A program made the position numbers and the translations under genes. Source: Simmondsia chinensis (taxonomy: Eukaryota > Streptophyta > Magnoliopsida > Caryophyllales > Simmondsiaceae). Taken from it: DNA of 64,000 bases. Below, in pieces: positions 33,653 through 44,873 of this stretch; position 1 is the first letter of the stretch, and each line of letters starts with the position of its first letter. The stretch spans positions 6,140,501 through 6,204,500 of the forward strand of contig JAGTTD010000001.1 of NCBI GenBank assembly GCA_018398585.1, read 5' to 3'. Under the pieces are notes generated by a model that was not told the DNA's origin, made no database searches, and saw nothing but the letters and a program-made list of their open reading frames with translations.

Positions 33653-36600
33653 ATGGTAGACGCAACCTCCTCCACCACCGCTCCTCATGACGCAGTGCCG
33701 CCCCTTCCCGCCAGCGGTCCTTCACTCCCCACATCGTTTAGCGTCTCAAATATTCGACATCAAATTTCTTCGACACTAGATCTGAACGATCCATCCACAT
33801 ATCTAGTTTGGCGCCAGTCTTTTCTTTTTGCCTATTAAGGTTATGCTATGGATGATCACCTTGATGGCACCTCCTCTCAACTTACTACATCAGATCCCCA
33901 CTATCGCTATCAGAGACAAATTGATAATCTTCTTATTTCCAGGATACTTGGTACTATCTCTCCCATACTTGCTAGTGCGGTGTGTGGTACTGATGATGAT
34001 GTCACTGCTGCATCACTTTGGGGTTCTATCACTCGGCTTTTTACTGATTTCGCACAATCACGTCAATTGCAATTTAAACATGAATTAACCAATATTAAGA
34101 AAGGCAATCTCTCTATGTTAGCCTATCTCACAAAGATTAAATCCCTGGCCAATAATCTCAAATCTATCAATGCCTCCATCACTGATGTTGATATGGTTTT
34201 AGCCACTGTGGACGACCTTTATGAGGAAAAAGACTTCAATGCCATGTGTACATCTATTACATCTCGTGTTCCCTTTCTGTCTTTTATAGTGGCTCGCTCT
34301 ATGTTGATGAATGAGGAACCTCGCCTTAAGAACGCCAATGCAGGTACTTCCTCCCTACTCCTCGCAGCAGGTACCCCGGTCGCACACAAGAACCCTCAGC
34401 TGGTCACGGCTACGCCAACCGTCTAGGCACCGTAGCAACCGGTTGCTGTCGAGCAGCCGACCGCTTTTCCCGCTCAACAACAGTAGTCTAGTTATGGAAA
34501 TCAGTATGGTGATGGCCATGGTAATGGTGATGGTCATGGAGGTCATGGTAATGGTCGTGGAGGTCATGGTAATGGTCGTGGAGGTCATGGTAGAAACGGT
34601 TGCGGTTATGGAAATCAGTGGATGCCCAATATGTGGGGTCTGAATTTTAGGGGAATGTCGTACATGCCGTTTATCCCGCAGTTCAACACGCAATATCGAC
34701 CTCCTCCTTTTGGTTCCGCTTCCTCGGTTTCTAATCCACAATTTCATCCTACAAATAATGTTTATACCATTGGCTATGGCTTCTATCCAGGTTTTGATGT
34801 GAGTCAGGTCTCTCCACAATATTATTCCACCTCTACTCTTGACCCCTCTTGGGTTATGGATAGGGGGGCCTCCTTCCACATGACAAATAATCTAGGTATC
34901 CTAACATCCTTGTCTCCATATACTGGGTTTGATAAATTTTAGTCGGTAACGGTGCTTGTCTTTCTATTGCTGGTATTGGGTCTTGTTTCATCTCTGTTCC
35001 TACAGGTCACTTTATTTTAAACAAAGTTTTATTTGTTCCTGGTCTCTCCAAAAAATTTACTTTCCGTTTGTCAGTTTTGTTCAGATAACAATTGCCTTCT
35101 CGAATTTGACTGTTTTGATTCTCTGTCAAGGATCCTAAATTGAAGTCCACAATCATCCACTGTGTCAGTTCGGGGCCTTTCTTTACAGTACCAAGATCAC
35201 TTACCACTACATCGTTCGTTGCTTCACGAGTCTCCTCTTCTCTTTGGCACGCTGAGGCCATCTAGGAGAGCCCGTTTTGTCACCATTAGTCAAGCACAAA
35301 TTTATTTCCTGTTCTAGTCCTTTAGAGTCCAGCTTGTGTCATGCTTGCCAACTAGGTAAGTATAGTCATTTATCCTTTCAGAAGTCTATTTCTAGTACTA
35401 CGCGTCCTTCTGACATTGTTCATTCCGATATATGGACATCACCTGTTTTTAGTTTCACTAGTTATAAATAGTATTTGATATTTTTTTTATGATTATTCTT
35501 ATTTTGTGTGGATTTACCCGATGCTTCCTAAATCTGAAGTGTTCAATTTATTTCTTCAATTCCGTGCTCTTATTTTAAATCAGTTTGGCGTGGAAATCAA
35601 ACAATTTTAATGTGACAATGGGACTGAATACATTAAACGTGATTTTAATTGACTTTTTATGCAACAAGGTATTCTTAGTCATGTCTTATGCCCTCATACA
35701 TCCCAACAAAATGGGAAGGCTGAACGAATGCGCAAAGCTATTGGTAACATAATGCGATCTCTTCTTTTTCAAGCTTGTATGCCTTTGGAATATTGGGTTG
35801 AGGCTGTTTTTGCTGCTACTCGCATTATCAATTTGTTACTCTCTATTGCTACTAAGAAAAAGATCCCATATCAACTTTTGTATAAACAAAAGGTTGATTA
35901 TGCTCATCTTTGTATTTTTGGGAGTGCCTACTATCCTAATTTGAGTGCTGCTGCTCCACATAAACTTGCGCCTCGTTCTACTTTGTGTTTTTTTCTGGGC
36001 TATCCACCAAATCATAAGGGCTAACTAGCAAAGTCATTATTTCGAGACATGCTGTGTTTGATGAAGCAGATTTTCCTTTCGCTCGGTTGGATACATTTTC
36101 TCAAGCTACGATGACTCGTTTCCATCAGGTGTTTTCATCGCCCCTTCCTTTCTCTCCTTTTGCTGGTAGCACCTCCGCTCAGCCATCCCGCGGCCGGATG
36201 ACGCAGCCGCGTTACATGCAGCTCCTCTGGTCGCTGCTGCACCACTACGGGCTACCACAACCATGCTCGCTTCACCCCCTGTTCAGACCGAGCCCGCCGC
36301 ACCATGCCCGGATCAGGATGCTTTATCCCGACCTCATCATCCTATGGTGACACGTTCTAAAGCTGGTATTGTAAAACCTCTTCTTAAACCGTCTATACTT
36401 GCTCATAATATGTTGCCCGAGGTTCCTTTCTCCTATAAGCAGGCTCGTACAGATGATAATTGGAAGAATGCTATGCTTGACAAATATAATGCCCTAATTC
36501 GTAATCACACATGGGACCTTGTTCCTCCACCCGCTCATGGTAACGTTGTTGGTTCTAAATGGGTTTTTCGCATTAAGCAAACTTCTACAAGTGAAGTTGA

Positions 36601-37800
36601 ACGATATAAGGCTCGGTTGGTTGCACAAGGTTTCACACAAAGATATGGCATTGACTATGGTGAAACCTTTAGTCCCGTTGTTAAGCCTACTATAGTTCGC
36701 ACTGTTCTAGCTCTCGCCACTTCTCGTCAATGGCCTATTCATGAGCTTGATGTTAGGAATGCCTTTTTGAATGGTTATCCAGGTTTCATCAGTTCTCAAT
36801 TCTCTGATCATGTTTGCAAGCTAAACAAGTCTCTTTATGGTCTTAAGCAAGCACCTCGGGCATGGTACACTCACTTTGCTTCTTTTCTCCATACGCTGGG
36901 CTTCACCGGCTGTAAGTCTGATTCATCCCTATTTGTCCTATGTCGTGGCAATGACATGGCTATATTATTAGTTTATGTGAATGATATAGCTCTCACTGCA
37001 TCTTCTGCTATGCTTCTTCAAGCTATACTTCGTTTCCTGTGTTCTGAATTCGATATGATAGATTTGGGGCTGCTTAATTATTTTCTTGGAATCTCGGTCT
37101 CGCACTCTTCCGATGGTCTCTTTTTATCTTAGTCCAAATATGTTCACGATCTGCTTGATAAGACCAACATGCAAGCCTGTGGCTACACCTACAGACTCCA
37201 AGTCTAAACTTTCACTAGATGATGGCGATCTCATGTCAGACCCCACCTTATATCGATCTACAGTTGGTGCTCTTCTGTATCTTACTTTCACTCGTCTTGA
37301 TATCTCTTATGCTGTGCAACAAGTATGTTTGTTTATGCATGCTTCGTGTTTACCCCATTGGATGGCAGTTAAATGCAGTCTTAGGTACATCAAGGGCACC
37401 ATTGCTTATGGATTGACCATTTCCCCTTCTCGAGTGGATCAACTTGTGGCATATTCTGATGCAGACTGGGTTGGATGTCCTGATACTCGCCGATCTACAT
37501 CTGGTTTTTGTGTTTTTCTTGGCGGTAACATCATTTCTTGGTTTTATAAACGCCAGCCTACAGTTTTCTGCTCCAACACTGATGCCGAGAATAGGGAGGT
37601 TGCAAATGCCATCTCTGAGTGTTGCTGGCTTCGCTCTCTTCTTGGTGAGCTTGGCGTTCTTCTTCCACTTGCTACCTTGCTTTATTGTGATAATATCTCG
37701 GCTATGTACTTGTCCTCTAATGCTGTGCAGCATGTTCGCACCAAGCACATTGAGATCGACATTCATTTTGTCCGCGAGTGATTTCACATGGGCCTTATGC
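33653..37800 (+). pseudogene. Copia element 2 gag-pol, broken
   Basis: The gag starts at ATG 33653 (MVDATSSTTAPHDA) and includes DLNDPSTYLVWRQSFL, a stop at 33837-33839, then GYAMDDHLDG through 34426. A Gly/His/Asn/Arg-rich tandem stretch (about 34500-34610) lies where a zinc knuckle is usual. The protease reads WVMDRGASFHMTNN (about 34850), with Arg in place of Ser/Thr. Integrase zinc and core remnants lie at 35290-36020 (HACQLGK, DIVHSDIW, QQNGKAERM), with many stops. The RT is in a long frame, 36263-37132 (SKWVFRIK, ELDVRNAFLNG), with its catalytic motif as YVND (Asn at 36980-36982). RNase H, 37086-37781, keeps SDADWVGCPDTRRSTSG and ends in DMFTKNL at about 37840. Non-functional. Confidence 0.9.
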
Positions 37801-37928
37801 GGGTTCTCCACATCCTGTCATCACAACAGATAGTTGACATGTTTACTAAGAATCTGCCGTGGCAATTCTTTCTTCTATTCAAATACAACCTTCGCATTCG
37901 TTTATCTCTTGCTTCGGTTGAGGGGGGA

Positions 37929-38081
37929 TGCCAGAGTATAATATATATTGGGGTATAATTGTATATATTAGGCCCATTGGGCTTATCATGTATATAGTCT
38001 ATACTCTGTGTAAATATTATAAATATATGAGAGGGCTCCTATTATAGGGATACCAATTATTCCCACACTTATGCTTTCTCA
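37929..38081 (+). repeat. 3' LTR of copia element 2 (153 bp)
   Basis: Preceded by a polypurine tract GGTTGAGGGGGGA and starting TGCCAGAGTATAATAT; it ends TGCTTTCTCA. The TG start next to the purine tract supports this boundary. Confidence 0.85.
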
Positions 38082-39285
38082 GATAAGTACCATATTTCAT
38101 GGAAAAATAATAATTTCTATTATAGTTGACCCCACTTTTATAGAAAAATAATAATTCCTAGTTGACCCCACTGACTTGAGGTTTTAGCTCTACCACTGCT
38201 TACTAATGTAGGGGAAAAAAAAAAAAAAAAATTACACCTTTAGCATTTTTGGCTAAAGAAGTTAAACTAAACGTTCACTTGTTTTGTTGCTTAATGTAGA
38301 CCAACTTTTACATTATGACGTGTTTTATCATCTGAGTGCTCAATGTGGACTGACTTTCCAATCATTGACTAACTAGTGAACCATCCTTCTTGTGTCTTTT
38401 TACGTATGTGATTTCTGTTTACTGTTGTGGATGGGTTTTGAAAAATTTGTCTGCTATCCTAATTTTTTACTCTGTATTAATACCGAGTATCAACCTAATT
38501 GGAAAAGAAAATTTTCAGGATGGATTTTATTTATTAAAAAATGTTATACGAAATGAAGAAAATAGAAAACTAATCATAGCTTCCCTAACTTGTTTGTATT
38601 CATGGACTGAAAGACCAAACATGGTGGCCATGCCTAGTGTCTAGGCTAATACTCCGGATAGGAATCCAAGGTTTTTGAATACTGGACAAAATTTGAACTC
38701 CTCCAATTTGACGTCATAGTAACTGTTTAACTTTTTATAGCAGTGATTAAGGATTGGAGTCTTATTTTTCTGTTATGATGATGTCCCACATGCACAGAAA
38801 AAATGGCTTAATAAGAAAGAAGAACAATGAGAGTTAAAAAGAACAGCTCCGAACTCCATCGTTGATGTATGATGGTATATGTACATGAGTTTTGGACAAT
38901 GAGGTGCATCGACATGATTAAAGAACAATGGCGCCTTGACTATGAAAACTGGGGCATGGGTTTTCGAAAAAAAAAAAAAAAAAAAAAAATTTATGAGTAG
39001 ATCGAGAAGTAATAGTACAATAGAGTGAAAGGATCCGTGTCCCCATCTCGAACGTGCGCTCCGCAGCAAAGATCTTACTAGCATCTTTAATGATGTCGCC
39101 CGTTTCACCAGATTCCTCTTTTTTTTTATTTGCAAGAGGCCTTTGCAGATCTTTTCGCGCTATTTCTGGACAACATACTCTTTAGGAAATCTTGTAACTT
39201 GTGGATGTATGCCTAATTAAGGTGGTTGTCTGCTTTTATGAAAATATGCTAATCTAATTAATGTTCTGATATGTCTAGATTGCCT
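38082..39285. other. Stretch without a recognisable gene
   Basis: AT-rich. It holds a local duplication of AAAATAATAATT...TTGACCCCACT (about 38100-38175), poly-A runs at about 38215-38230 and 38967-38988, and no protein-like frame. Confidence 0.5.
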
Positions 39286-39294
39286 AACATTTTA

Positions 39295-40326
39295 GATTTT
39301 TTTACCAAAGTAGCATAATTTTTAAAAAATATTTATCAAAGTAGCACAATTAGAAAAATATTTATCAAACTGGCATAGTATACTGTAGCATGTTAAGCAA
39401 ACGCCGTCTAAAATGGCGAACGACAAGGGGGCTGAACAGAAATTTTTTATTTTATTTTATTTTATTATTATTTTTTTTTTTTACGAATGCATAGCTAATT
39501 TGTATTTTAAAGATTATTACATTAAAACTATTTTACATAAATAATTTAAAATTTTATTATTTTTAAGAAAGTATATTAACTTCATCATAATATTGTATTT
39601 GTCATCTTTTTTATTGTTACGTCATCTACCACATATTCTTTTTAGTTGTCATGTCATTTTTTCGACTAATACATAATTTTTATGTATATAATATTGGTTT
39701 AACAAAAATTTAACGAGAATCTAAATGATGAAATGATTTGTATATATTATCGTAATTGTTCACTATGGTAAATGGAAAGTAACATACATTCTTAATGCCC
39801 CATTGGCTCCAGCCTATGCAGGGTCTAGAAGGGTGGATGTATGCAGCCTTCACCCACCTATGCAAGGTCTCGAGGCACTTAAAAACAGCCTCTCTTAGGT
39901 ACTCGTTAAATTTTTATTGAACCAATATTATATACATGAAAATTATGCATTACTCGAAAAAATAACATGACAAGCAAAAAGAATATGTGATAGATGACGT
40001 AACAATAAAAAAGATAACACATACAATATTTTGATGAAGTTAATATAATTTCTTAAAAAGATATTAAAATTTTAAATTATTTATGTAATATAGTTTTAAC
40101 GTAATAATTTTTAAAATACAAATTAGCTATGTATTCGTTAAAAAAAAAAAAAATTACTGTTCATGGATGCCGTTTTAAATGGCATATGTCCAACCTTATC
40201 GTACGCCATCTCAAATGGCGTTTGCTGAATATGCTACAGTAAACTGTGCCAATTTGGTAAATATTTTTTTGATTGTGCTACTTTGGTAAATATTTTTAAA
40301 ACTTGTGCTACTTTGGTAAAAAAATC
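39295..40326. mobile_element. Mutator-type fold-back element with arms of about 420 bp
   Basis: The left arm (39295-39712) starts GATTTTTTTACCAAAGTAGC and the right arm (39904-40326) ends in its reverse complement; the arms stay complementary over about 420 bp with many mismatches. A perfect 9-bp direct repeat AACATTTTA flanks the whole (39286-39294, 40327-40335), as expected for Mutator-like elements. The loop is about 190 bp and contains a SINE relic. No transposase is present. The outer arms hold three tandem ACCAAAGTAGCAC-type units and an inner short palindrome around CGCCATTT/AAATGGCG. Confidence 0.85.
39793..39902 (-). mobile_element. Au-like SINE relic in the fold-back loop
   Basis: The plus strand reads GGTGGATGTATGCAGCCTTCACCC and later AAACAGCCTCTCTTAGG, the complement of the Au-like core and of the AACAGCCTCT landmark. 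It is scrambled and truncated relative to 31051-31242, with no TSD seen. Confidence 0.5.
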
Positions 40327-40335
40327 AACATTTTA

Positions 40336-41306
40336 TCCTCCTAAAAATAAAAGATACCCCTAATTACTGATTAGTAATAGTTAGGTATGTGGAAGTTACA
40401 AATAATATTTGTATTAATTAGGCTAGGACAACTCATACTAAAATTCCAAGAATAACAAATAAATAATTAAAGAAAGTTAGAAGTAACTTAAGGGTTTAAA
40501 ATGGCAAAACCCAAGGAAACCAACACACCATGTTGTCCACATTGACCTTATCAAACCTGATAATCTCGAAGTGGTTCGCTAACTTAAATGAGTCAATTTT
40601 GAGGTAAATTATGAACTTAAATGCGTCTAAATCAACAAAGATTAGACCATGCTAGAGTATGCAGTCATTCCTAGATCTTATTCATCAGTTTACGCTTTTG
40701 GAATAGTTAGCAGCCTCCATTCTAAATATTAATATATTTCAAGTATATAGTATGGGTGAGTCTGTGCATTATTCACGATTCTAGCATATTAAGCAAGTGC
40801 ATGAGTGTAGTTGGTCTCTAATACGCCACAATAAATTTATTCACAAGTCTAAATAAACTCAAGTAATGGAGCCCGTTTATAGTTCACCAAGTCGGACTTA
40901 ATTAGCTCAATTGAACAAAGTTTAATTTAGAGTTTTCAAACTTAAATATCTTCAAATTTGAGTCAAGCAAAATATTAATGAGTCGAGCCTCGTTCTAAAA
41001 TGGCCATTTATACAGGTGCACCCCTAGGGAGAAGGGTTGGGTATTGACAAAAATAAGGGGTAAATGCTAGAATCATAGGGTGTTTTATATTGGAGGGCTC
41101 AATGATTTAAAAAACATGCTTTGATAAATGAGCTCTATTTTGAATTTAATTTATAATCAAGAGGGGAGTTGTTGCAGGAATTTAATTATATTCTAAGGAT
41201 TTAAGCAATTTTAGCATTTATTTACCAATATCTAAAAAAATTACATTCAATTTAAATATGTAATTTATATAAATAATAATGAAGGATAGAGTAACATTAT
41301 ATTATA
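40336..41306. other. Stretch without a recognisable gene
   Basis: AT-rich sequence with no open frame of protein-like composition, no transposon terminus and no RNA gene that I can see. Confidence 0.5.
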
Positions 41307-41344
41307 GGGGGTCCTCTATATTCTTATTTTTATGCTTTTATGCT

Positions 41345-41487
41345 TCTCAAATTGAGAACTCTGTGACACAGTCTCTCTTTAAGGTAGCACCATAAAAGGG
41401 TAAACTTACATATATCTCAACCATCCCCCAACCTTGTACTGGCGGGAGCCTTTGAAGCACTGAGTTTGTTGGTAGTGTTGTTGTTCA
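41345..41487 (+). mobile_element. Au-like SINE copy, degenerate
   Basis: Contains GACACAGTCTCTCTTTAAGG, then AACCATCCCCCAACCTTG, the tail GCGGGAGCCTTTGAAGC and GTGTTGTTGTTC. The order matches the other Au-like copies. CATTATA-like sequence on both sides hints at a decayed TSD. Confidence 0.6.
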
Positions 41488-41841
41488 TTATAGTGTATAG
41501 ATATAATATCAAGTTAATTATCTGAGATTTTTTCCAAGCACGGGGTTTGCCTTTTTATTTTATTTTTATTTTTTATCAACTGCCCTTTTTTTTAAAAAGT
41601 AGATATATGGCTTCGCCCTCATTTTATTGTGAATATATTTTTTGAACACTTATTGTGAATATATTAATCCATATAGATGATAGCCACATCATATCATATT
41701 AAGGGTAATATATGTTATTAATATCGTAAAATCATTATTCAAAGGAAGATTGTAGTTTCAAGATAATTTGTGGCTCTCATTATTTTTAATTAGTTATATC
41801 ATTATTTTGAAAATAATAATTTTTGCCATAGTAATAACAAC

Positions 41842-41904
41842 ACCGAAGTTAAGCCTTCTTGGGCGAGAGTAGTACCAAATGGGTGGCCTCCTGGAATGTC
41901 CTCG
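41842..41904 (+). pseudogene. Partial 5S rRNA-like sequence
   Basis: A 63-bp match to the part of 5S rRNA beginning around nucleotide 47, lacking the 5' third and the last bases. It is not a functional 5S gene; it is the head of the retroposon at 41842-41978. Confidence 0.85.
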
Positions 41905-41978
41905 GGAGAAGACTACGTACATCCACCCCCCAATCCTACTTAAGCGGGAGACCTTAGGGGATTGGGAATGTTGCTTTT
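41842..41978 (+). mobile_element. SINE with a 5S rRNA-derived head and an Au-like tail
   Basis: Flanked by a perfect 13-bp repeat TAGTAATAACAAC (41829-41841, 41979-41991). The head, 41842-41904, matches the inner and 3' part of plant 5S rRNA: CCGAAGTTAAGC, CTTGGGCGAGAGTAGTAC, ATGGGTGGCCTCCTGG and GTCCTCG. It thus covers the internal promoter region (A box, intermediate element, C box) with some substitutions. From about 41908 it switches to the Au-like core and tail: AAGACTACGTACATCCACC and AGCGGGAGACCTTAGGGG. Because the target duplication brackets both parts, they moved as one unit. The alternative is a Cassandra-type LTR fragment, but the Au-like tail and the TSD favour a SINE. Confidence 0.8.
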
Positions 41979-41991
41979 TAGTAATAACAAC

Positions 41992-42597
41992 TCCCCATAT
42001 TAATCATCTAATTGAAATGTCAACTTTATTGATACTCGAGACTTGTTATTGAATCTTACCATTACCATAGGACTTAAGAAAGATATGTAAAGAAAATATT
42101 AATATTATATTTATTTATAAATTTTATGTCTTATAGAATATGAAAAGACCGTATAATTTTCTTTTTTTTTTTCTCTACAAAATATTATAATTATCTTAAA
42201 AATGGACTAACTGCGTCATATCATACTAATAATTAGTTAAGTTGTATCATATTACATTTGAATACCTTTTAATAATTTATCATTTCATTCCAGTTATATT
42301 ATAATATTGTTTGAGACATTTACAATCCTATTAATTGTATGTGCGAAGCTTATTATGCATGAAGCAAACAAAACAAAGCTTATCTCAATCTTTAGACCTT
42401 ATTATTCTAGAGGACCGAAAAAAAAAAAAGAGAATATTTTCTTCAAAAAATGTAGAAAAATATCAGCATCATCATCACAATGATTCAGTAGGGAATAGGC
42501 CTTCATCGGTTTAAACTTCGACTTGATCTGAATGCAATCACAACAAGAATAAATAGAGGTAAACGTAAGAAACCTCGGATGTGATGCAGGACGGAAG
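41992..42597. other. Stretch without a recognisable gene
   Basis: AT-rich, with simple T and A runs. No protein-like frame. Confidence 0.5.
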
Positions 42598-42602
42598 CAT
42601 GA

Positions 42603-43146
42603 TGATGCAGCCGCCATCTAGAGATTGGCGGCTGAGGGCTAACGGGAAGACAACGCCATGGATAGAGGTCCAGCAAAGAAGGAGAATAGGGTTGAAGCTG
42701 CTTTGCATCCGTGAGTGACACATAGCTTGGCGGGACGCATGGTTGGTGGAACCATTGACGCGGGGTTGATGAAAATTCAGATTTAAACCTTTTATTTGTT
42801 TTTCTTTATTTTAAGAGGAGCACACGGATTGTGATCTCAGCTGTTGGATCTAGCACACGGATTGCAATCTCAGCCGTTGATTCTAATTAGGAATTAATTT
42901 AAATTTTAAATTAGTTAGAATTAAACTAGGAAAACCCATCTATTTAAAGAGGATGATAGTTAGGGTTTTAGTGAGCTAATTTTAGAATCAATTTTATGAG
43001 TTATTTGTTCATTCTATTCTCAAGAGTGAGAATGAGAGTCGAATTTATCTTTCCCCTATAATTTTTATTAGAGTTTAATAAAATAAAAGGGAAGGCCATC
43101 GTTTCCTTCCCATCCTCCCTAATCTTCTGCTGCCCGCGCTGTTTCA
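42603..43146 (+). repeat. LTR 1 of the tandem array
   Basis: 544 bp, from TGATGCAGCCGCC to CCCGCGCTGTTTCA. It contains the duplicated motif GCACACGGATTG...ATCTCAGC and, near its end, a TAATAAAAT-like polyadenylation region. Confidence 0.9.
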
Positions 43147-43148
43147 GT

Positions 43149-43160
43149 TGGTATCAAAGC
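43149..43160 (+). promoter_or_regulatory. Primer-binding site of the tandem-array element
   Basis: TGGTATCAAAGC differs by one base from the initiator tRNA-Met complement and follows LTR 1 after GT. Confidence 0.8.
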
Positions 43161-43177
43161 TCAGGACGTTTCCCAAG

Positions 43178-43840
43178 ATGGCCGGAAGATGGCAACAACG
43201 CGCCGCCATTGAGGATGTTTATGACCGAGATCGCTTACTAGTGGCCAAAAGGAGATTGGATGAGTTCGAGGAGAGATTCCGGCGAATCGAGCATTGCTTG
43301 GTTCAACTGGGGGCAAATCCCGATGCACCGGAAACTCAGCCCCAACCCCCATTAACACCGGGTGAAAACAAAAAGGTGAAGGACAAGATCAAGAATCCGG
43401 CATTGGTTGCTGATCTACAGGACTCTGAGTCGAGGCAGTATCGGCTCTTTATCGGTACTGCCAACGTTGAAGAAGGGAGGGTGAACACTAACCTCCGTGA
43501 TGAACTTCCGGAGTTTGCAGAAGAAGGAGAACCGATCCTTGAAGACTCGCCGTCTATTGATGGGTCTTCTTCACCCATATTTGATGAGCCCATCTTTGAC
43601 GAGGAGCAATCGGATGAGATAGGGAGTCAATCGAGGAAGGATTATCCAGAGGCATTGGCATCTTACGTACCGCCAACAATGGGCGTAGAGACTAATGTGG
43701 GACACGAGTACATCAGGCGCCTAATGTGGATGTTACTTGTGATGATCTACATCCGGGCGAGACCGAAAGGTAGATCGGTTATAGTAACGCAGACCGAGGA
43801 TGGGACTTGGCAGGACTACGGTAACAGCGGAACAACATAG
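43178..43840 (+). CDS. Gag-like protein of the non-autonomous LTR element
   Basis: 220 codons from ATG 43178 (MAGRWQQRAAIEDVYDRDRLL), 18 bases after the primer site, to TAG 43838-43840. The N-terminal part is a charged helix (RRLDEFEERFRRIEHCLVQLG) with coiled-coil character; the middle is acidic and Pro/Ser-rich. The head resembles the N-terminal gag region of the gypsy element at 60224-63097, which also reads DVY.RD and CLVQLG. No zinc knuckle or enzyme domain is present. The frame continues beyond the TAG to 44380, but that part overlaps the PPT region and LTR 2. It may still supply a structural protein, or it may be a remnant. Confidence 0.6.
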   Translation: MAGRWQQRAAIEDVYDRDRLLVAKRRLDEFEERFRRIEHCLVQLGANPDAPETQPQPPLTPGENKKVKDKIKNPALVADLQDSESRQYRLFIGTANVEEGRVNTNLRDELPEFAEEGEPILEDSPSIDGSSSPIFDEPIFDEEQSDEIGSQSRKDYPEALASYVPPTMGVETNVGHEYIRRLMWMLLVMIYIRARPKGRSVIVTQTEDGTWQDYGNSGTT

Positions 43841-44321
43841 ATGAAAGAGGTGAAAGAACTACCGGGAGCTGTGACAGTGGTAAAGACAAGGCCACAATGG
43901 TGTCAAGTACCGAGAAGAGGTTTACCGGATCTGCTCCATCACCGAGTAGAGTTCACGCCACCTTTACCACCTAAACAAGGCGAGCCATGGCGAGGATATA
44001 CTGACAACAGGTCCACCATCGAGATCAGCATGTACAATGACGCTCCTTCATCTTTGGCGAGTGTCCTAACTATGGCAAGAAAGATCCCAAAGACTTCGTG
44101 GCAAATTCGAGGGCGAATTATCTCCAATCGGGGGTGGATGATGCAGCCTCGCCTCCTTTGGCGGATAGCTTGGCGGCTCAGTCACTTGCGGGAGCAGAGC
44201 ATGACAAGAAGGCGTATGGACTGGAGCGCGAAAAGCTTGGCGGCTAGAATAAAAGGATTCTACATGGCGAGAAAGACCCTTTTCCGAATTCGAGGACGAA
44301 TTCTCTCCAAGAAGGAGAGAA

Positions 44322-44868
44322 TGATGCAGCCGCCGTCTAAAGATTGGCGGGTGAGGGCTAACGGAAAGACAACGCCATAGATAGAGGTCCAGCAGGGAAG
44401 GAGAACAGGGTTGAAGCTGCTTTGCATCTGTGAGTGGCGCATAGCTTGGCGGGACGCATGGTTGGTGGAACCATTGACGCGGTTTGACAAAAATTCAGCT
44501 TTAAATCTTTTATTTATTTTTCTTTATTTTAAGAGGAGCACACGGATTGCTATCTCAGCCGTTGGATCTAGCATACGAATTGGAATCTCAGCCGTTGGTT
44601 CTAATTAGAAATTAATTTTAATTTTATTTTTAAGTTAGTTAGAGTTAAACTAGGAAAACGCCTCTATTTAAACATGATGATAGTTAGGATTTTAGTGAGC
44701 CAATTTTAGAATCAATTTTACTTGTTATTTGTTCATTTTATTCTCAAGAGTAAGAATGAGAGTCGAATATATCTTTCCCTGTAATTTTTATTAGAGTTTA
44801 ATAAAATCAAAGAGAAGGTCGTCGTTTCCTTCCCGTCCTTCCTAATCTTCCGCTGCCGCGCTGCATCA
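44322..44868 (+). repeat. LTR 2 of the tandem array
   Basis: 547 bp, preceded by the purine-rich AAGAAGGAGAGAA and ending CTGCCGCGCTGCATCA. It is followed directly by GTTAA and LTR 3. Confidence 0.9.
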
Positions 44869-44873
44869 GTTAA

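Larger units (their letters stand above)
33005..38081 (+). mobile_element. Ty1/copia element 2 with short LTRs, old and decayed
   Basis: Short LTRs at 33005-33153 and 37929-38081, a primer site TGGTATCAGAG at 33154-33164, and the copia domain order gag, protease, integrase, RT, RNase H. Over the last 140 bases of the LTRs I count about 15 differences, so identity is near 89%, older than the other complete elements. No intact target duplication is visible. The 5' leader contains a second LTR end and primer site near 33510. Confidence 0.85.

Noticed and set aside
34495..34615. CRISPR-like array
   Set aside because: The repeats are contiguous coding repeats without unique spacers, and the window is a plant genome.
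34311..34879. Met/Val-rich plus-strand frame and Thr/Ile-rich minus-strand frame
   Set aside because: Both are out-of-frame readings of the Gly/His repeat of copia element 2.
38082..38086. Target duplication for copia element 2 (GATAA)
   Set aside because: The corresponding left flank is AGTAA or AGAAA depending on the boundary; the match is not convincing.
41842..41904. Functional 5S rRNA gene
   Set aside because: Only the inner and 3' part is present, with substitutions; the 5' third is missing and there is no tandem 5S array.
42598..43840. Independent host gene at 43178-43840
   Set aside because: It starts 18 bases after a primer-binding site between LTRs and resembles the gag head of another gypsy element here, so it belongs to the retrotransposon.
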